Below are positions 26,427 to 35,910 of a stretch of DNA of 64,000 bases, piece by piece. The notes under the pieces were generated by a model. That model was not told the DNA's origin, ran no database searches, and saw only the letters and a program-made list of their open reading frames with translations. Source of the DNA: an uncultured Duncaniella sp. Its GTDB lineage: Bacteria; Bacteroidota; Bacteroidia; Bacteroidales; Muribaculaceae. Position numbers and translations under genes: made by a program. The stretch covers positions 109,655-173,654 of the forward strand of contig CAJTRI010000002.1 of NCBI GenBank assembly GCA_910578615.1, in the 5' to 3' direction. Position 1 is the first letter of the stretch; each line of letters starts with the position of its first letter.

Positions 26427-28943
26427 TCAGCGCACAATATGCTTGACGGTCAGCGCACCTTGGCGGAGGAGATAGAGTCCCGGCAGAAGTGAGGCGTCTC
26501 CTATGGCAGGGAAGGAGCCGAGACAGGTGCCGGAAATGGTGAATATCTCAACCGGGGCTGAGGGGTCGAATGTGGCCGGGGCGTCAGTCGCTATGTCCGA
26601 AATGCCGCTGTCCGGCTCGCCGCCATAGACGGCGAATGATCCGGCCGGGAGTGTCACACCTTCGGGCGTGATGACCGGTGTGGCTTCGTAGCCGGCTGCG
26701 ATGAGGTGGTAGCGGGAATCGGAGAGGTTGACAGTGGCTCCTGTGGATGGATGGGACGGCATGGGGATTGTGGCTGTGCCTGTGACGGCGGGATTGACGA
26801 TGAGATATAGTTCAGTCCGTTCATTGGCCAGAGAGATATAGCGGGCATCCCAGTTTTTGAGGTTCACATTGGTTGCGACACCCTCCTTGAACAGGTTGGA
26901 GTAAGACGAACGTATGGCGCATAGAGCGGCATAGGTGTCATGCAGGCCCTTGTGGTCAGGTGAGTTCAGAAGGTTCCAGTTCACTTTCTTGGGCTTGGTA
27001 TCGTTGCCTGATGAGTTCTTGGTCGTCTCGCTGTTTCCAAGTTCCTCGAACTGCCATATCATGTGGGCGCCCGGTGTAAGCATCATCTGGGCCGCCATAG
27101 AGCCGAGGCGCTTCATGATAACAGCAGTGTTGCCCTTGATTCCGTCAGCACCATACTTGTTGGCTTTGAAGGCCAGTCGTTCCTCATCGTGGCTTTCGGC
27201 ATAGCTTACGGTAGAACCCCATAGACGGGAGTCGAGTGGGGCGTAGAAGCGGTCAAGGGATGCGTCTTTTGCATATCCCATCACGTATTCGCCGGCCTGA
27301 TGGTTGATGTTGGCCCAGTTTGTCTCGCCATCCTTGGCCATATCGTTTTCTTCCTCTGCGGTAGCAAGGTTCTCGTTGATAAAGTAGACATCGGGGTTGG
27401 TGAGTATCATGTGGTCACGGAGGGCCTTCATGCGTGCAACGCGTGTGGCGTTGAACCGGTTGGTGTTGGCTTCCGAGGGGGTACCGAATGTATTGTTGGC
27501 TTCGTCATAGGGGGTATCATAGCTTGAATTGTCGCCAAGACCCTTTACGAGGTCAAAGCGGAATCCGTCAACCTTGAATTCGGTCATCCAGTAGTCGAGT
27601 GCGTCACGCCATTGCTCCTGCACCATGGCGCAATCCTGATTCCAGTCATTGAGTACGTTGTAGGAGTGGGGGGCGGAGCCGTTGAAGAACGGGGTGGAGC
27701 GTTGTGTGTACATGTCATACCAAGGATGTAGACCGTCCGCCTGGTTGAGCACGATGTCGAGTATTACTGCCATGCCGCGCTCATGGGCGCCGTCTATCAG
27801 GGCACGATAGTCATCGGGTGTGCCATAGGCCTTGTCGGTGGCCATGTAGAAGTTGGGATTGTATCCCCATGAGTTGTTGCCGCTGAATTCCATGATCGGG
27901 AGTAGTTCGATGGCATTCACACCGAGGCTTTTGAGATAGTCGAGTTTCTCGATGGCTCCGGCCACGGTGCCGTTGCCAAGGGCGCGTCCCTCGGTGCCGG
28001 TGAAGTCGCGCAACAAAAGCTCGTAGATGATAAGGTCGCTCTGTGCCACGCCTTTGAAATCATTTACTTTCCAGTCATAGGTGTTTATCTCCGAGTTATA
28101 TACGGCTATTGCCACGTTGTTGATTACCTCTGACGGATAGGCGGGGAGATTTGGAAATACGGTTGAGGGTATGTAGGTGTCGTTCCAAGGGTCGAGTACG
28201 AGGTTGGCGTATGGATCGCCCACCTGTGTGGCTCCGTCCACGATATAGTAGTAGGGATAGTCTTTCCCTTTTTCAAGTCCGTTTATAGTAGCCCAGAAAT
28301 AGCGGAAACCGTTGTAGTCCTGATAGTTCATCACATCAGACGGAGTAGGGGAGTAGTTGTTCCATGCTCCGGCTATCGATACGTTTGTCTTAGCCGGTGC
28401 GCCGAGGCAGAATGTGACAGATCCGTCGGGGTTCTCTGTGCATCCCATTTTGGGTTTTCCTCCGGGGTAGTCGGCAGCCTTTGATTCGGGGAATCCTGCC
28501 GGAAATACGTTGACCATGAAGTCTCCTCCCGTGGCGGTTTTTGCGGAACTGTTACCGGCAGCGTCGCGGAACACGAAGGTCAGAGCCTTGATGTTTTCGG
28601 AGGCATCTGAGATGCCGTAATACTCGCGGATGTTGTCGATGCGGAGTGTCCAGGTGTCGGTTCCGTCGGCTGTCATCTTGTATTTGGCATTGTTGTCAGG
28701 CCATTCGGGTGCATATTTCCAGTCGGTGCAGTCTTTGCTTTTGGATGTTATGACGCCTGTGTGGGCGTAGACGGCTGATGTCTGGCCCATAAGGGCGCGG
28801 TTGCCGCCGTCGGCCCGGAAGGTGATTGTGACGCTGTTGTCTGACTCCGTGAGAATGGCTGGCGAGGTTGTGACTGTCTGTGCCTGAATGACCGATGCGG
28901 AGGCAACGGTGAAAGCCCAGAGGAGGGCATGGGAAAGTTTCAT
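26427..28943 (-). CDS. Secreted GH13 alpha-glucan hydrolase with C-terminal sorting-like domain
   Basis: Acts on alpha-glucans outside the cytoplasm; 838 aa with a signal peptide ending at IQA (residues 1-21). A beta-sandwich region occupies about 25-150, and an early-set/CBM48-like domain lies at about 165-250 (TNVSIAGAWNNY). The catalytic barrel has the four GH13 regions: DIVLNQ (396-401), GFRFDLVKG with nucleophile Asp464, INENLA with acid/base Glu524, and SHDEER with His585-Asp586. A beta domain follows. The last 40-odd residues (VEIFTISGTCLGSF ... LLPGLYLLRQ) resemble a type IX secretion C-terminal sorting domain. The layout fits pullulanase-like or amylase activity; which bond is cut is not determined. 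Confidence 0.9.
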   Translation of the reverse strand: MKLSHALLWAFTVASASVIQAQTVTTSPAILTESDNSVTITFRADGGNRALMGQTSAVYAHTGVITSKSKDCTDWKYAPEWPDNNAKYKMTADGTDTWTLRIDNIREYYGISDASENIKALTFVFRDAAGNSSAKTATGGDFMVNVFPAGFPESKAADYPGGKPKMGCTENPDGSVTFCLGAPAKTNVSIAGAWNNYSPTPSDVMNYQDYNGFRYFWATINGLEKGKDYPYYYIVDGATQVGDPYANLVLDPWNDTYIPSTVFPNLPAYPSEVINNVAIAVYNSEINTYDWKVNDFKGVAQSDLIIYELLLRDFTGTEGRALGNGTVAGAIEKLDYLKSLGVNAIELLPIMEFSGNNSWGYNPNFYMATDKAYGTPDDYRALIDGAHERGMAVILDIVLNQADGLHPWYDMYTQRSTPFFNGSAPHSYNVLNDWNQDCAMVQEQWRDALDYWMTEFKVDGFRFDLVKGLGDNSSYDTPYDEANNTFGTPSEANTNRFNATRVARMKALRDHMILTNPDVYFINENLATAEEENDMAKDGETNWANINHQAGEYVMGYAKDASLDRFYAPLDSRLWGSTVSYAESHDEERLAFKANKYGADGIKGNTAVIMKRLGSMAAQMMLTPGAHMIWQFEELGNSETTKNSSGNDTKPKKVNWNLLNSPDHKGLHDTYAALCAIRSSYSNLFKEGVATNVNLKNWDARYISLANERTELYLIVNPAVTGTATIPMPSHPSTGATVNLSDSRYHLIAAGYEATPVITPEGVTLPAGSFAVYGGEPDSGISDIATDAPATFDPSAPVEIFTISGTCLGSFPAIGDASLLPGLYLLRQGALTVKHIVR

Positions 28944-29040
28944 GTCGTTGATTTAAAATAAAAAGTATGATATAAGTTCGGAAAGGCAAGGATGAGGAGA
29001 GTCAGGGTAGGGGGTGGAGGGAGCTGAATGTGGCGCTGTG

Positions 29041-30501
29041 TCACATTCTGAACGGGTCGAAGTCATCAGCCGGAAGCTGTTGCGGGTCTTTGAGGGAGAG
29101 GATGATGTTTTGCAATATTGCCAGATAGCCTGTGGCCTGGCATGTGAAGGTGATGGGTGAGACTGTTCCTTTCGTGAGGTCGTAGTCAGAACGGTAGTGT
29201 CTGAAACTTTCGAGTAGTTTCTCTGCTCTGGTAGTCGCCTCTTCGCGTCGTCCGAGTCTCACCAGACTCATTATATAAGGTATGCTCACCGAAGGATTGT
29301 GGGGCCATGTGTCAGTACGGGCAAGGACTTTGCTCAGGAATATTCCTATGGTCTCTTCATATCGTCCGGCGAGATAACATGCCTCGATGAGCCGTCCTGT
29401 CATGTCGGGTGACAGGTTGTGTTCGGCAGCCACGAGCAATATAGCCGCCGCAATGTCGAAGTTGCCCGTCTTCATGTGTTCTGCCGCCCATTCGGTGAAA
29501 GTGTCTTCCATCGGATGGAGGTCGGAGTAATACCGGCGGGCATATTTCTCGCCGGTAGCGAGATCTATCGAGATAAGGCAGTCAAGGATGTGCCTGCTGA
29601 AACTGTGGGTGGATATATACCGTGTAATTTCTGTTACGGCCCCTTTCTCGTCGTTGAGGGAGCACAAGGCATATGCCAGATATATTATATCCTGTTCGCC
29701 GGCTTCGGGACGGGTGACAAGTTCGCGGAATGTGGATATCACATATTCTATATTCCTGTTGAGCCTGAAAAGTGACGAGGCCTTGATGCGCAGTCCCTCG
29801 GTAGATTGCGGGTCGATGGCAAGGGCGAAATCGGCTGATGACAGGGCGTTTTCGAAGTCCTCCACATTGTGCTGTACCGTTGACAGTCTCAACCAGAAGT
29901 CGAGAGTGAACGGTTCCATCATTGTCAGCTCTTCGAAGAGACTGATGGCTGTGGGATAGTCAAGCGCTTCTTCGGCACGGTCGGCATACTCGTAGATGAA
30001 TGTCTGCGGATAAGGTGTCTTTGACTCCACCTTGTTTCGGTTGGCTTTCACCCAGTCAAGCATTCCGAGTTCGGCACACAGGTCAACAAGCTGTATCACA
30101 TCCTCGTCTCCGAATTCCGTCGCGGCCTCGACTATCTCGTCGAGGCGCGCGCGGGTTTCGGGTGTGTCGGATGCCCCCTCGGCTTTCAGGCTGAGGAGTT
30201 TGTTGAGCACTCCCCCGTTGCTGACCCGTCTGTTGACGTCGGCTGCGGCCTCCATCTCGCCAAACGACGAGTAGAACCAGGCCCTGCGCGTGGCAAGGGT
30301 CTCGCTCTCTGGATAATGGCGGGCACCATAGAGAAGAACCTCCATCTTGACTATGTAGTTGTCCAGATCCGATGCATAGTCAAAAATCTCTATAAGGTCA
30401 TTCTCGTCAAAGAATGCCTCGGAGTTTCCGGCTTTGACTATCTCGGATTCGAACTCGTCAAAAAGGCTCTGGCGGGCGTCGTCGGGGGTGTTTTCTGACA
30501 T
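29041..30501 (-). CDS. Tetratricopeptide-repeat protein
   Basis: A 486-aa cytosolic protein without signal peptide. Helical pairs of TPR type occur throughout: LLYGARHYPESETLATRRAWFYSSFGEMEAAADV near the start, DFENALSSADFALAIDPQSTEGLRIKA around residue 220, and AAAILLVAAEHNLSPDMTGRLIEACYLAGRYEE around 360. Such solenoids bind partner proteins; no catalytic domain is visible and the specific role is unknown. It starts 20 bases after the glnS stop and is the last gene of the inferred alaS-glnS-TPR operon. Confidence 0.8.
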   Translation of the reverse strand: MSENTPDDARQSLFDEFESEIVKAGNSEAFFDENDLIEIFDYASDLDNYIVKMEVLLYGARHYPESETLATRRAWFYSSFGEMEAAADVNRRVSNGGVLNKLLSLKAEGASDTPETRARLDEIVEAATEFGDEDVIQLVDLCAELGMLDWVKANRNKVESKTPYPQTFIYEYADRAEEALDYPTAISLFEELTMMEPFTLDFWLRLSTVQHNVEDFENALSSADFALAIDPQSTEGLRIKASSLFRLNRNIEYVISTFRELVTRPEAGEQDIIYLAYALCSLNDEKGAVTEITRYISTHSFSRHILDCLISIDLATGEKYARRYYSDLHPMEDTFTEWAAEHMKTGNFDIAAAILLVAAEHNLSPDMTGRLIEACYLAGRYEETIGIFLSKVLARTDTWPHNPSVSIPYIMSLVRLGRREEATTRAEKLLESFRHYRSDYDLTKGTVSPITFTCQATGYLAILQNIILSLKDPQQLPADDFDPFRM

Positions 30502-30521
30502 TTGTCTTATCTGTTTGGTCT

Positions 30522-32234
30522 CTACTTTCCTCCTTTGACTTTCTCCCAGGAGTCTTTGAGCGCTATTGTGCGGTTGAATATCGGTTTCTCAGGGGTCGAG
30601 TCGGGATCGAGTGTGAAGTATCCGATGCGTTGGAACTGTATAGGAAGTCCCGGCCTGGCTATCTCCATGAGGAACGGTTCCACCTTTATTCCTTCAACGA
30701 CTTTGAGGGAGTCCGGGTTCAGCATTTCGCGGAAATCACGGTCGGTCTCGGCCGCAGGGTTTTCGACGCAGAACAGGCGGTCATATATGCGTGCAGTGGC
30801 ATCTATGGCCGAGTTGGCGTCAACCCAGTGGAGGGTTCCTTTGACTTTGCGTGTGCTGCCCGGCAGACCGCTGCGGGTCTCGGGGTCATATGTACACCTG
30901 ATTTCGGTGATGTTGCCGTCTTCATCCTTTACGACATCCTCACACTTGATGATGTAGGCTCCTTTCAGGCGCACCTCTCCTCCGGGAAAGAGACGGAAGA
31001 ACTTCTTGGGTGGATTTTCCATGAAGTCATCACGTTCGATGAAGATCTCTCGTGAGAACGGCATTTTGTGTGTGCCGCTCTCGGGAATCTCGGGATTGTT
31101 CTCCATCTCCACTGTCTCTGTCTGTCCTTCGGGATAGTTGGTAATTACGAGACGCACTGGATTGATGACGGCCATACCGCGTGTGGCAACCTTGTTCAGA
31201 TCGTCTCTCACGGCATGTTCCAGAAGAGAGATTGAGTTGAGTGCCTCATATTTGGTGTAGCCTATTGCATCTATAAAGTTGCGGATGGCGCGTGGTGTGA
31301 AGCCTCGGCGGCGCAGGCCAGAGATGGTTGGCATACGCGGGTCGTCCCATCCGGCCACGAGTCCCTCCTTGACAAGTTGGAGGAGCTTGCGTTTGGACAT
31401 GACTGTATATGTGAGGTTCAGACGGTTGAACTCTATCTGGCGAGGGCAGTAGCTCTCATCGGCGAGTTCTTTGACGAAGTATTCGTAGAGCGGGCGGTGG
31501 ACTACGAATTCAAGGGTGCATATGGAGTGGGTGACACCCTCGAAATAGTCGCTCTGACCGTGTGCGAAGTCATACATCGGGTAGACCTTCCATGTGGTGC
31601 CTGTGCGGTGGTGGGGGGTCTTGATGATGCGATACATGATGGGATCGCGGAAATGCATGTTCGGACTGGCCATGCCTATCTTGGCGCGGAGCACGCGCGC
31701 TCCTTCGTCAAACTCTCCGGCATTCATTCTCTGGAACAGGTCGAGGTTCTCCTCTACCGTGCGGTTGCGGTAAGGGCTTTCGGTTCCGGGCTGGGTCGGT
31801 GTGCCCTTCTGTGCGGCTATCTGCTCGGATGTCTGGTCGTCCACGTAGGCTTTGCCTTCCTTGATGAGACGTATTGCCAGATCATATAGCTGGGGGAAAT
31901 AGTCAGAGGCGTAATATTCGCGGTCACCCCAGTCAAATCCGAGCCATTTGATATCCTCGCGGATGGAGTCCACATACTCCACATCCTCCTTGACAGGATT
32001 GGTATCGTCAAAGCGGAGGTTGCATGTTCCGCCGAATTTCTCCGCGATGCCGAAGTCCATGCATATTGCCTTGGCGTGGCCTATGTGGAGGTAGCCGTTT
32101 GGTTCGGGCGGGAAACGGGTGTTGAGCCTTCCGCCGTTCTTTCCGGCTTGAAGGTCTTTAAGTACTGATTCTTCTACAAAGTTGAGGCCCTTGACGGTTT
32201 CCTCGGGTGTAGCGGCAGGAGTTTTATCTTCCAT
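30522..32234 (-). CDS. glnS: Glutaminyl-tRNA synthetase
   Basis: Charges tRNA-Gln directly with glutamine; 570 aa. The ATG at 32234 (MEDKTPAAT) is the start; the frame stays open 52 codons further, but that part lies over the alaS stop and has no aminoacyl-tRNA synthetase character. Class I motifs are PPEPNGYLHIGHAKA near residue 40 and VMSKRKL (KMSKS equivalent) near 285. The C-terminal anticodon-binding beta barrels contain EIFIERDDFMENPPK and FCVENPAAE-type strands. It lies 34 bases after alaS on the same strand. Confidence 0.96.
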   Translation of the reverse strand: MEDKTPAATPEETVKGLNFVEESVLKDLQAGKNGGRLNTRFPPEPNGYLHIGHAKAICMDFGIAEKFGGTCNLRFDDTNPVKEDVEYVDSIREDIKWLGFDWGDREYYASDYFPQLYDLAIRLIKEGKAYVDDQTSEQIAAQKGTPTQPGTESPYRNRTVEENLDLFQRMNAGEFDEGARVLRAKIGMASPNMHFRDPIMYRIIKTPHHRTGTTWKVYPMYDFAHGQSDYFEGVTHSICTLEFVVHRPLYEYFVKELADESYCPRQIEFNRLNLTYTVMSKRKLLQLVKEGLVAGWDDPRMPTISGLRRRGFTPRAIRNFIDAIGYTKYEALNSISLLEHAVRDDLNKVATRGMAVINPVRLVITNYPEGQTETVEMENNPEIPESGTHKMPFSREIFIERDDFMENPPKKFFRLFPGGEVRLKGAYIIKCEDVVKDEDGNITEIRCTYDPETRSGLPGSTRKVKGTLHWVDANSAIDATARIYDRLFCVENPAAETDRDFREMLNPDSLKVVEGIKVEPFLMEIARPGLPIQFQRIGYFTLDPDSTPEKPIFNRTIALKDSWEKVKGGK

Positions 32235-32268
32235 AGTCGTGTGTGCTTGCGGTAGGAGGGATCGTTTT

Positions 32269-34887
32269 TTACTTGATTGCGTCACGCATGGTTGTAAGAG
32301 CCATCGATAGGCCGTCTTTGTCTTTGCCGCCTGCCTGTGCGAAGCCCGGCTGGCCGCCTCCGCCTCCCTTGATGGCCTTGGCTGCCTCACGAACGATTGC
32401 AGATGCGTTCAGACCGTTCTTGACGAGGTCGTCGGTGAAGGCTGCCGTGAGGAGGGGTTTGCCGGCCATGTCGGCTGTGGCCGCTATGAAAGCGGTGTGT
32501 TCGGGAGAAAGCTGGCGCACGAGGAATGCTACGTTTTTCACAACGTCCGGCAGACGGATGCCTGTCATTGTAACAAGGGTTATGCCATTGATGGTCTGGG
32601 CTTTTTCGAGAAGTTCCTTGGTCTGGTTGCGGACACGTTCCTTGAAGTATTCCTCGGCTTCTTTGCGGAGTTCGGCATTCTCCTCGATGGAACGGCGCAG
32701 GGCTTGGAGCACGTCGGGAGCGTTGTTGAACATCTCGCTTACCGATCGGAGAGTGTCGCTGACGTGGTCTATTGCCTCTTCGGCTGTCTCGGCCGTGATG
32801 GCTTCGATTCGACGGATTCCGGCCGCGATGCTGCTTTCGGATATGATGCGTATGATGCCTATGTTGCCGGTATTGGGCACATGGGTACCTCCACAGAGTT
32901 CCACTGAGTCACCGTATCTTATCACGCGGACTTCCTCGCCGTATTTTTCACCGAAAAGTGCCATTGCACCCATTTCGTGAGCCTTTGCTATGGGGACACA
33001 ACGGTGTTCGTCAAGGGGGATTGCCTTCCGTACATTGGCATTGGCTATGTGTTCCACCTTGCGGAGTTCTTCCGGGGTCACTTTCTGGAAGTGGCTGAAA
33101 TCAAAGCGGAGAACGTTGGGGGAGACGAAGGAGCCTTTCTGTTCGACATGTGTTCCGAGCACCTCGCGGAGAGCCGCATGTAGCAGGTGGGTCGCCGTAT
33201 GGTTGCACTCGGTGGCACGGCGTGCTTTCTTGTCAATGGCTGCCTCGAATGTGGCCGTAAGGTCGGAGGGAAGCGTGAGCGAGAGATGGACAGCCTGTCC
33301 GTTCTCGCGCTTAGTGTCATAGATCTCTATTTTTTCGTCTCCGTTGGCAAGTGTGCCGCAGTCGCCGACCTGACCGCCCATTTCGGCGTAGAATGGAGTA
33401 GTCGAGAGCACTATCTGGTAATATTCCTTGCCTTTCTGTTTCACACGGCGGTAGCGCAGAATCCGGGTGGGGCACGAGGTGGTATCGTATCCGACGAATT
33501 CGGTCTCTCCCTCACGTACTGTCACCCAGTCAGTGGCCTCGACGGCGGCAGCGTTGCGGGCGCGTGTCTTCTGTGCCTCCATCTCGGTATCAAATTCTTT
33601 CTTGTCGAGAGTCATCCCGTTCTCTTTGAGTATGAGTTCGGTGAGGTCGAGCGGGAAGCCGTAGGTATCGTATAGGACGAACGCGTCCTTACCCGATATT
33701 TCGTTCTTGCCCTCTTTGCGGGCTGCCGAAATAGCGGTGTCGAGTATGGCCATTCCTTTGTCGAGAGTGCGCAGGAAAGAGTCTTCCTCTTCCTTTATGA
33801 CTTTCATGATGAGTTCGCGCTGTGCCGAGATTTCGGGATATGCCTCGCCCATGGAGTCAATCAGTGTGTTGACCAGCTTGTACATGAACGCCTGTTTCTG
33901 GTCAAGGAATGTGTAGGCGTAACGGACAGCACGGCGCAGAATCCGGCGTATGACGTAACCAGCCTTGGCATTGCCAGGCAGCTGGGAGTCGGCTATCGAG
34001 AAAGCTATGGTGCGGACATGGTCGGCTATTACGCGCATGGCCACATCCGTCATCTTGTCCTCGCCGTATTTTTTGCCCGAAAGGCGTGAGATGGTGTCTA
34101 TGAGCGGGGTGAAGACATCGGTGTCATAGTTGGATTTCTTGCCTTGGAGTGCCATGCAGAGGCGCTCGAATCCCATGCCTGTGTCAATAACCTTGGCTGG
34201 AAGCGGTTCGAGAGAGCCGTCGGCCTTGCGGTTATACTGCATGAAGACGAGGTTCCAGATCTCGATGACAAGTGGGTTGTCATGGTTTACGAGTGATGCG
34301 CCGTCAGTCTCAGCACGCTCTTCGGCGGAACGGAGGTCGATGTGGATTTCCGAACACGGGCCGCACGGGCCGGTGTCACCCATTTCCCAGAAATTGTCGT
34401 GCTTGTTACCATTGATTATATGAGAGGAAGGAAGATGCTTTTCCCATATAGAGGCGGCCTCGTCATCGCGGGCCAGACCGTCCTCTGGTGAACCTTCGAA
34501 CACGGTGGCATAGAGTCTGTCCGGGTCGAGACCGAGGACGTCGACAAGATATTCCCATGCCCAGTCTATGGCTTCCTGCTTGAAGTAGTCACCGAAGCTC
34601 CAATTGCCCAGCATCTCGAACATGGTGTGGTGGTATGTGTCCATGCCCACTTCTTCGAGGTCGTTGTGCTTTCCAGAGACGCGCAGGCATTTCTGAGAGT
34701 CGGCCACGCGCTGGTATTTTGCGGCCTTGTTGCCGAGTATGATGTCTTTGAACTGGTTCATTCCGGCATTGGTGAACATCAGGGTCGGGTCGTCCTTGAT
34801 GACCATCGGTGCCGACGGGACTATATGGTGTCCCTTGGAACGGAAAAAGTCTTTGAATGATTCGCGTATTTCCTTTGCGGTAAGCAT
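32269..34887 (-). CDS. alaS: Alanyl-tRNA synthetase
   Basis: Charges tRNA-Ala and edits mischarged Ser/Gly; 872 aa, the usual length. The class II core opens with FKDFFRSKGHHIVPSAP and FTNAGMNQFKDIILG. The editing domain has the zinc-type motif HTATHLLHAAL and CGGTHVPNTGNIG. The C-terminal DHHA1/C-Ala region contains KGGGGGQPGFAQAGG. A TAAATTTG -7-like box at 34933-34926, with TTTC 18 bases upstream, gives a plausible promoter with a leader of about 30 bases. The downstream neighbours are glnS and a TPR gene. Confidence 0.97.
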   Translation of the reverse strand: MLTAKEIRESFKDFFRSKGHHIVPSAPMVIKDDPTLMFTNAGMNQFKDIILGNKAAKYQRVADSQKCLRVSGKHNDLEEVGMDTYHHTMFEMLGNWSFGDYFKQEAIDWAWEYLVDVLGLDPDRLYATVFEGSPEDGLARDDEAASIWEKHLPSSHIINGNKHDNFWEMGDTGPCGPCSEIHIDLRSAEERAETDGASLVNHDNPLVIEIWNLVFMQYNRKADGSLEPLPAKVIDTGMGFERLCMALQGKKSNYDTDVFTPLIDTISRLSGKKYGEDKMTDVAMRVIADHVRTIAFSIADSQLPGNAKAGYVIRRILRRAVRYAYTFLDQKQAFMYKLVNTLIDSMGEAYPEISAQRELIMKVIKEEEDSFLRTLDKGMAILDTAISAARKEGKNEISGKDAFVLYDTYGFPLDLTELILKENGMTLDKKEFDTEMEAQKTRARNAAAVEATDWVTVREGETEFVGYDTTSCPTRILRYRRVKQKGKEYYQIVLSTTPFYAEMGGQVGDCGTLANGDEKIEIYDTKRENGQAVHLSLTLPSDLTATFEAAIDKKARRATECNHTATHLLHAALREVLGTHVEQKGSFVSPNVLRFDFSHFQKVTPEELRKVEHIANANVRKAIPLDEHRCVPIAKAHEMGAMALFGEKYGEEVRVIRYGDSVELCGGTHVPNTGNIGIIRIISESSIAAGIRRIEAITAETAEEAIDHVSDTLRSVSEMFNNAPDVLQALRRSIEENAELRKEAEEYFKERVRNQTKELLEKAQTINGITLVTMTGIRLPDVVKNVAFLVRQLSPEHTAFIAATADMAGKPLLTAAFTDDLVKNGLNASAIVREAAKAIKGGGGGQPGFAQAGGKDKDGLSMALTTMRDAIK

Positions 34888-34948
34888 ATATCTGAATTTA
34901 TTCTATTTGTCTGTGAGTCTGAGCGCAAATTTACTAAAAAAATCTTGC

Positions 34949-35872
34949 TTAGAAAACTTTGATGCTCGGGATATAGCGCTTGGGCTGGCGTTTGAGGTCT
35001 ATGAGTATGCTGTCCACGTGGGCGGCTGTCGAGTTGAGGTTGTTATACAGCCCCGGGTCGTTGAGAAGAAGCCCCAGCGATGAGTTGGTGGAGTTTAGCT
35101 GCTCGGTGGCCTTGTCGAGGTTGGCAGTTATATTGTTGATGTTCTGCATCGTTGAGTCGATAGGCATGTTCTTCAAGTCTTCCGATATTACGGCAAGCGC
35201 TTTGGTGACTTTTGTCAGGTCGTCAGACATTATCTTTATGTTGGCCATGGTGCCGTTGGCATTGTTGACGAGGGCCGGGACGGTTCCCATGGCGCGGTTG
35301 AGATGCTTTGTGGTTACTTCCAGATTGGCCATGATTACGTCAAGGCGTTTTACGGCATTGAGTAGGGACGGGTCTCCGGCCACTGCGGTCAGAGCCACGA
35401 CGAGGGAGTCTATATGTGGCGCTATCTGCATTACGGTGGGCATCAATTCCGTACTCACCTTGTCCATCAGTCCCGAGCCTTCGGCTCCTTCTATGTGGGC
35501 ACCCACCTCGTAGAAGTTCTGTGAGGGCGCCATGTGGAGGTCTACTGTCGATGTCCCGAGCATGTCGGTGACAATCACGGCTTTGGAGCCTACCGGGATA
35601 CGCAGCTTGCGGTCGAGGCTCAGTTCTACAAGTACGTGGCCGGGATTGTCATACTCATAACTGATTTCACGGACAAGTCCCACCTTGTAGCCGTTGAGAG
35701 TGACCGGGGCAGACTGGGCAAGCCCGGTGACGTCGGTATAAGAGACATAGTAATAGTTTGCCGCTTTGAAGAGGTTGACACCTTTGAGATAGTTGATGCC
35801 GAAGATGAGGGCCAGAAGGGCCACCAGCACGGCGGCACCGATCTTGATTTCTTTGGAATATTTTGATTTCAT
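34949..35872 (-). CDS. MCE-domain (MlaD-like) protein
   Basis: A 307-aa inner-membrane-anchored periplasmic protein. One N-terminal helix (VLVALLALIFGINYLKGV, residues 14-31) is followed by an MCE domain (about 38-120; YYVSYTDVTGLAQSAPVTLNG, VGLVREISYEY). A long helical tail follows with repeated TKVTKALAVISEDLKN- and NINNITANLDKATEQLN-type heptads. MCE proteins form hexameric rings that move phospholipids between membranes. The gene follows the amidase gene by 38 bases. The ATPase and permease partners (MlaE/MlaF) are not in this window. Confidence 0.9.
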   Translation of the reverse strand: MKSKYSKEIKIGAAVLVALLALIFGINYLKGVNLFKAANYYYVSYTDVTGLAQSAPVTLNGYKVGLVREISYEYDNPGHVLVELSLDRKLRIPVGSKAVIVTDMLGTSTVDLHMAPSQNFYEVGAHIEGAEGSGLMDKVSTELMPTVMQIAPHIDSLVVALTAVAGDPSLLNAVKRLDVIMANLEVTTKHLNRAMGTVPALVNNANGTMANIKIMSDDLTKVTKALAVISEDLKNMPIDSTMQNINNITANLDKATEQLNSTNSSLGLLLNDPGLYNNLNSTAAHVDSILIDLKRQPKRYIPSIKVF

Positions 35873-35910
35873 GATTCTCGGAATTGCTGGGATAGGGGTT
35901 TGGACGGGTG

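Noticed and set aside
25242..26492. A 416-codon open frame on the plus strand
   Set aside because: It is antisense to the complete trigger factor gene, has a low-complexity hydrophobic and acidic translation and no motif or promoter, and is explained by codon bias of tig.
32235..32390. N-terminal extension of the GlnRS frame by 52 codons
   Set aside because: It overlaps the 3' end of alaS and lacks any synthetase feature; the ATG at 32234 gives the normal GlnRS start.
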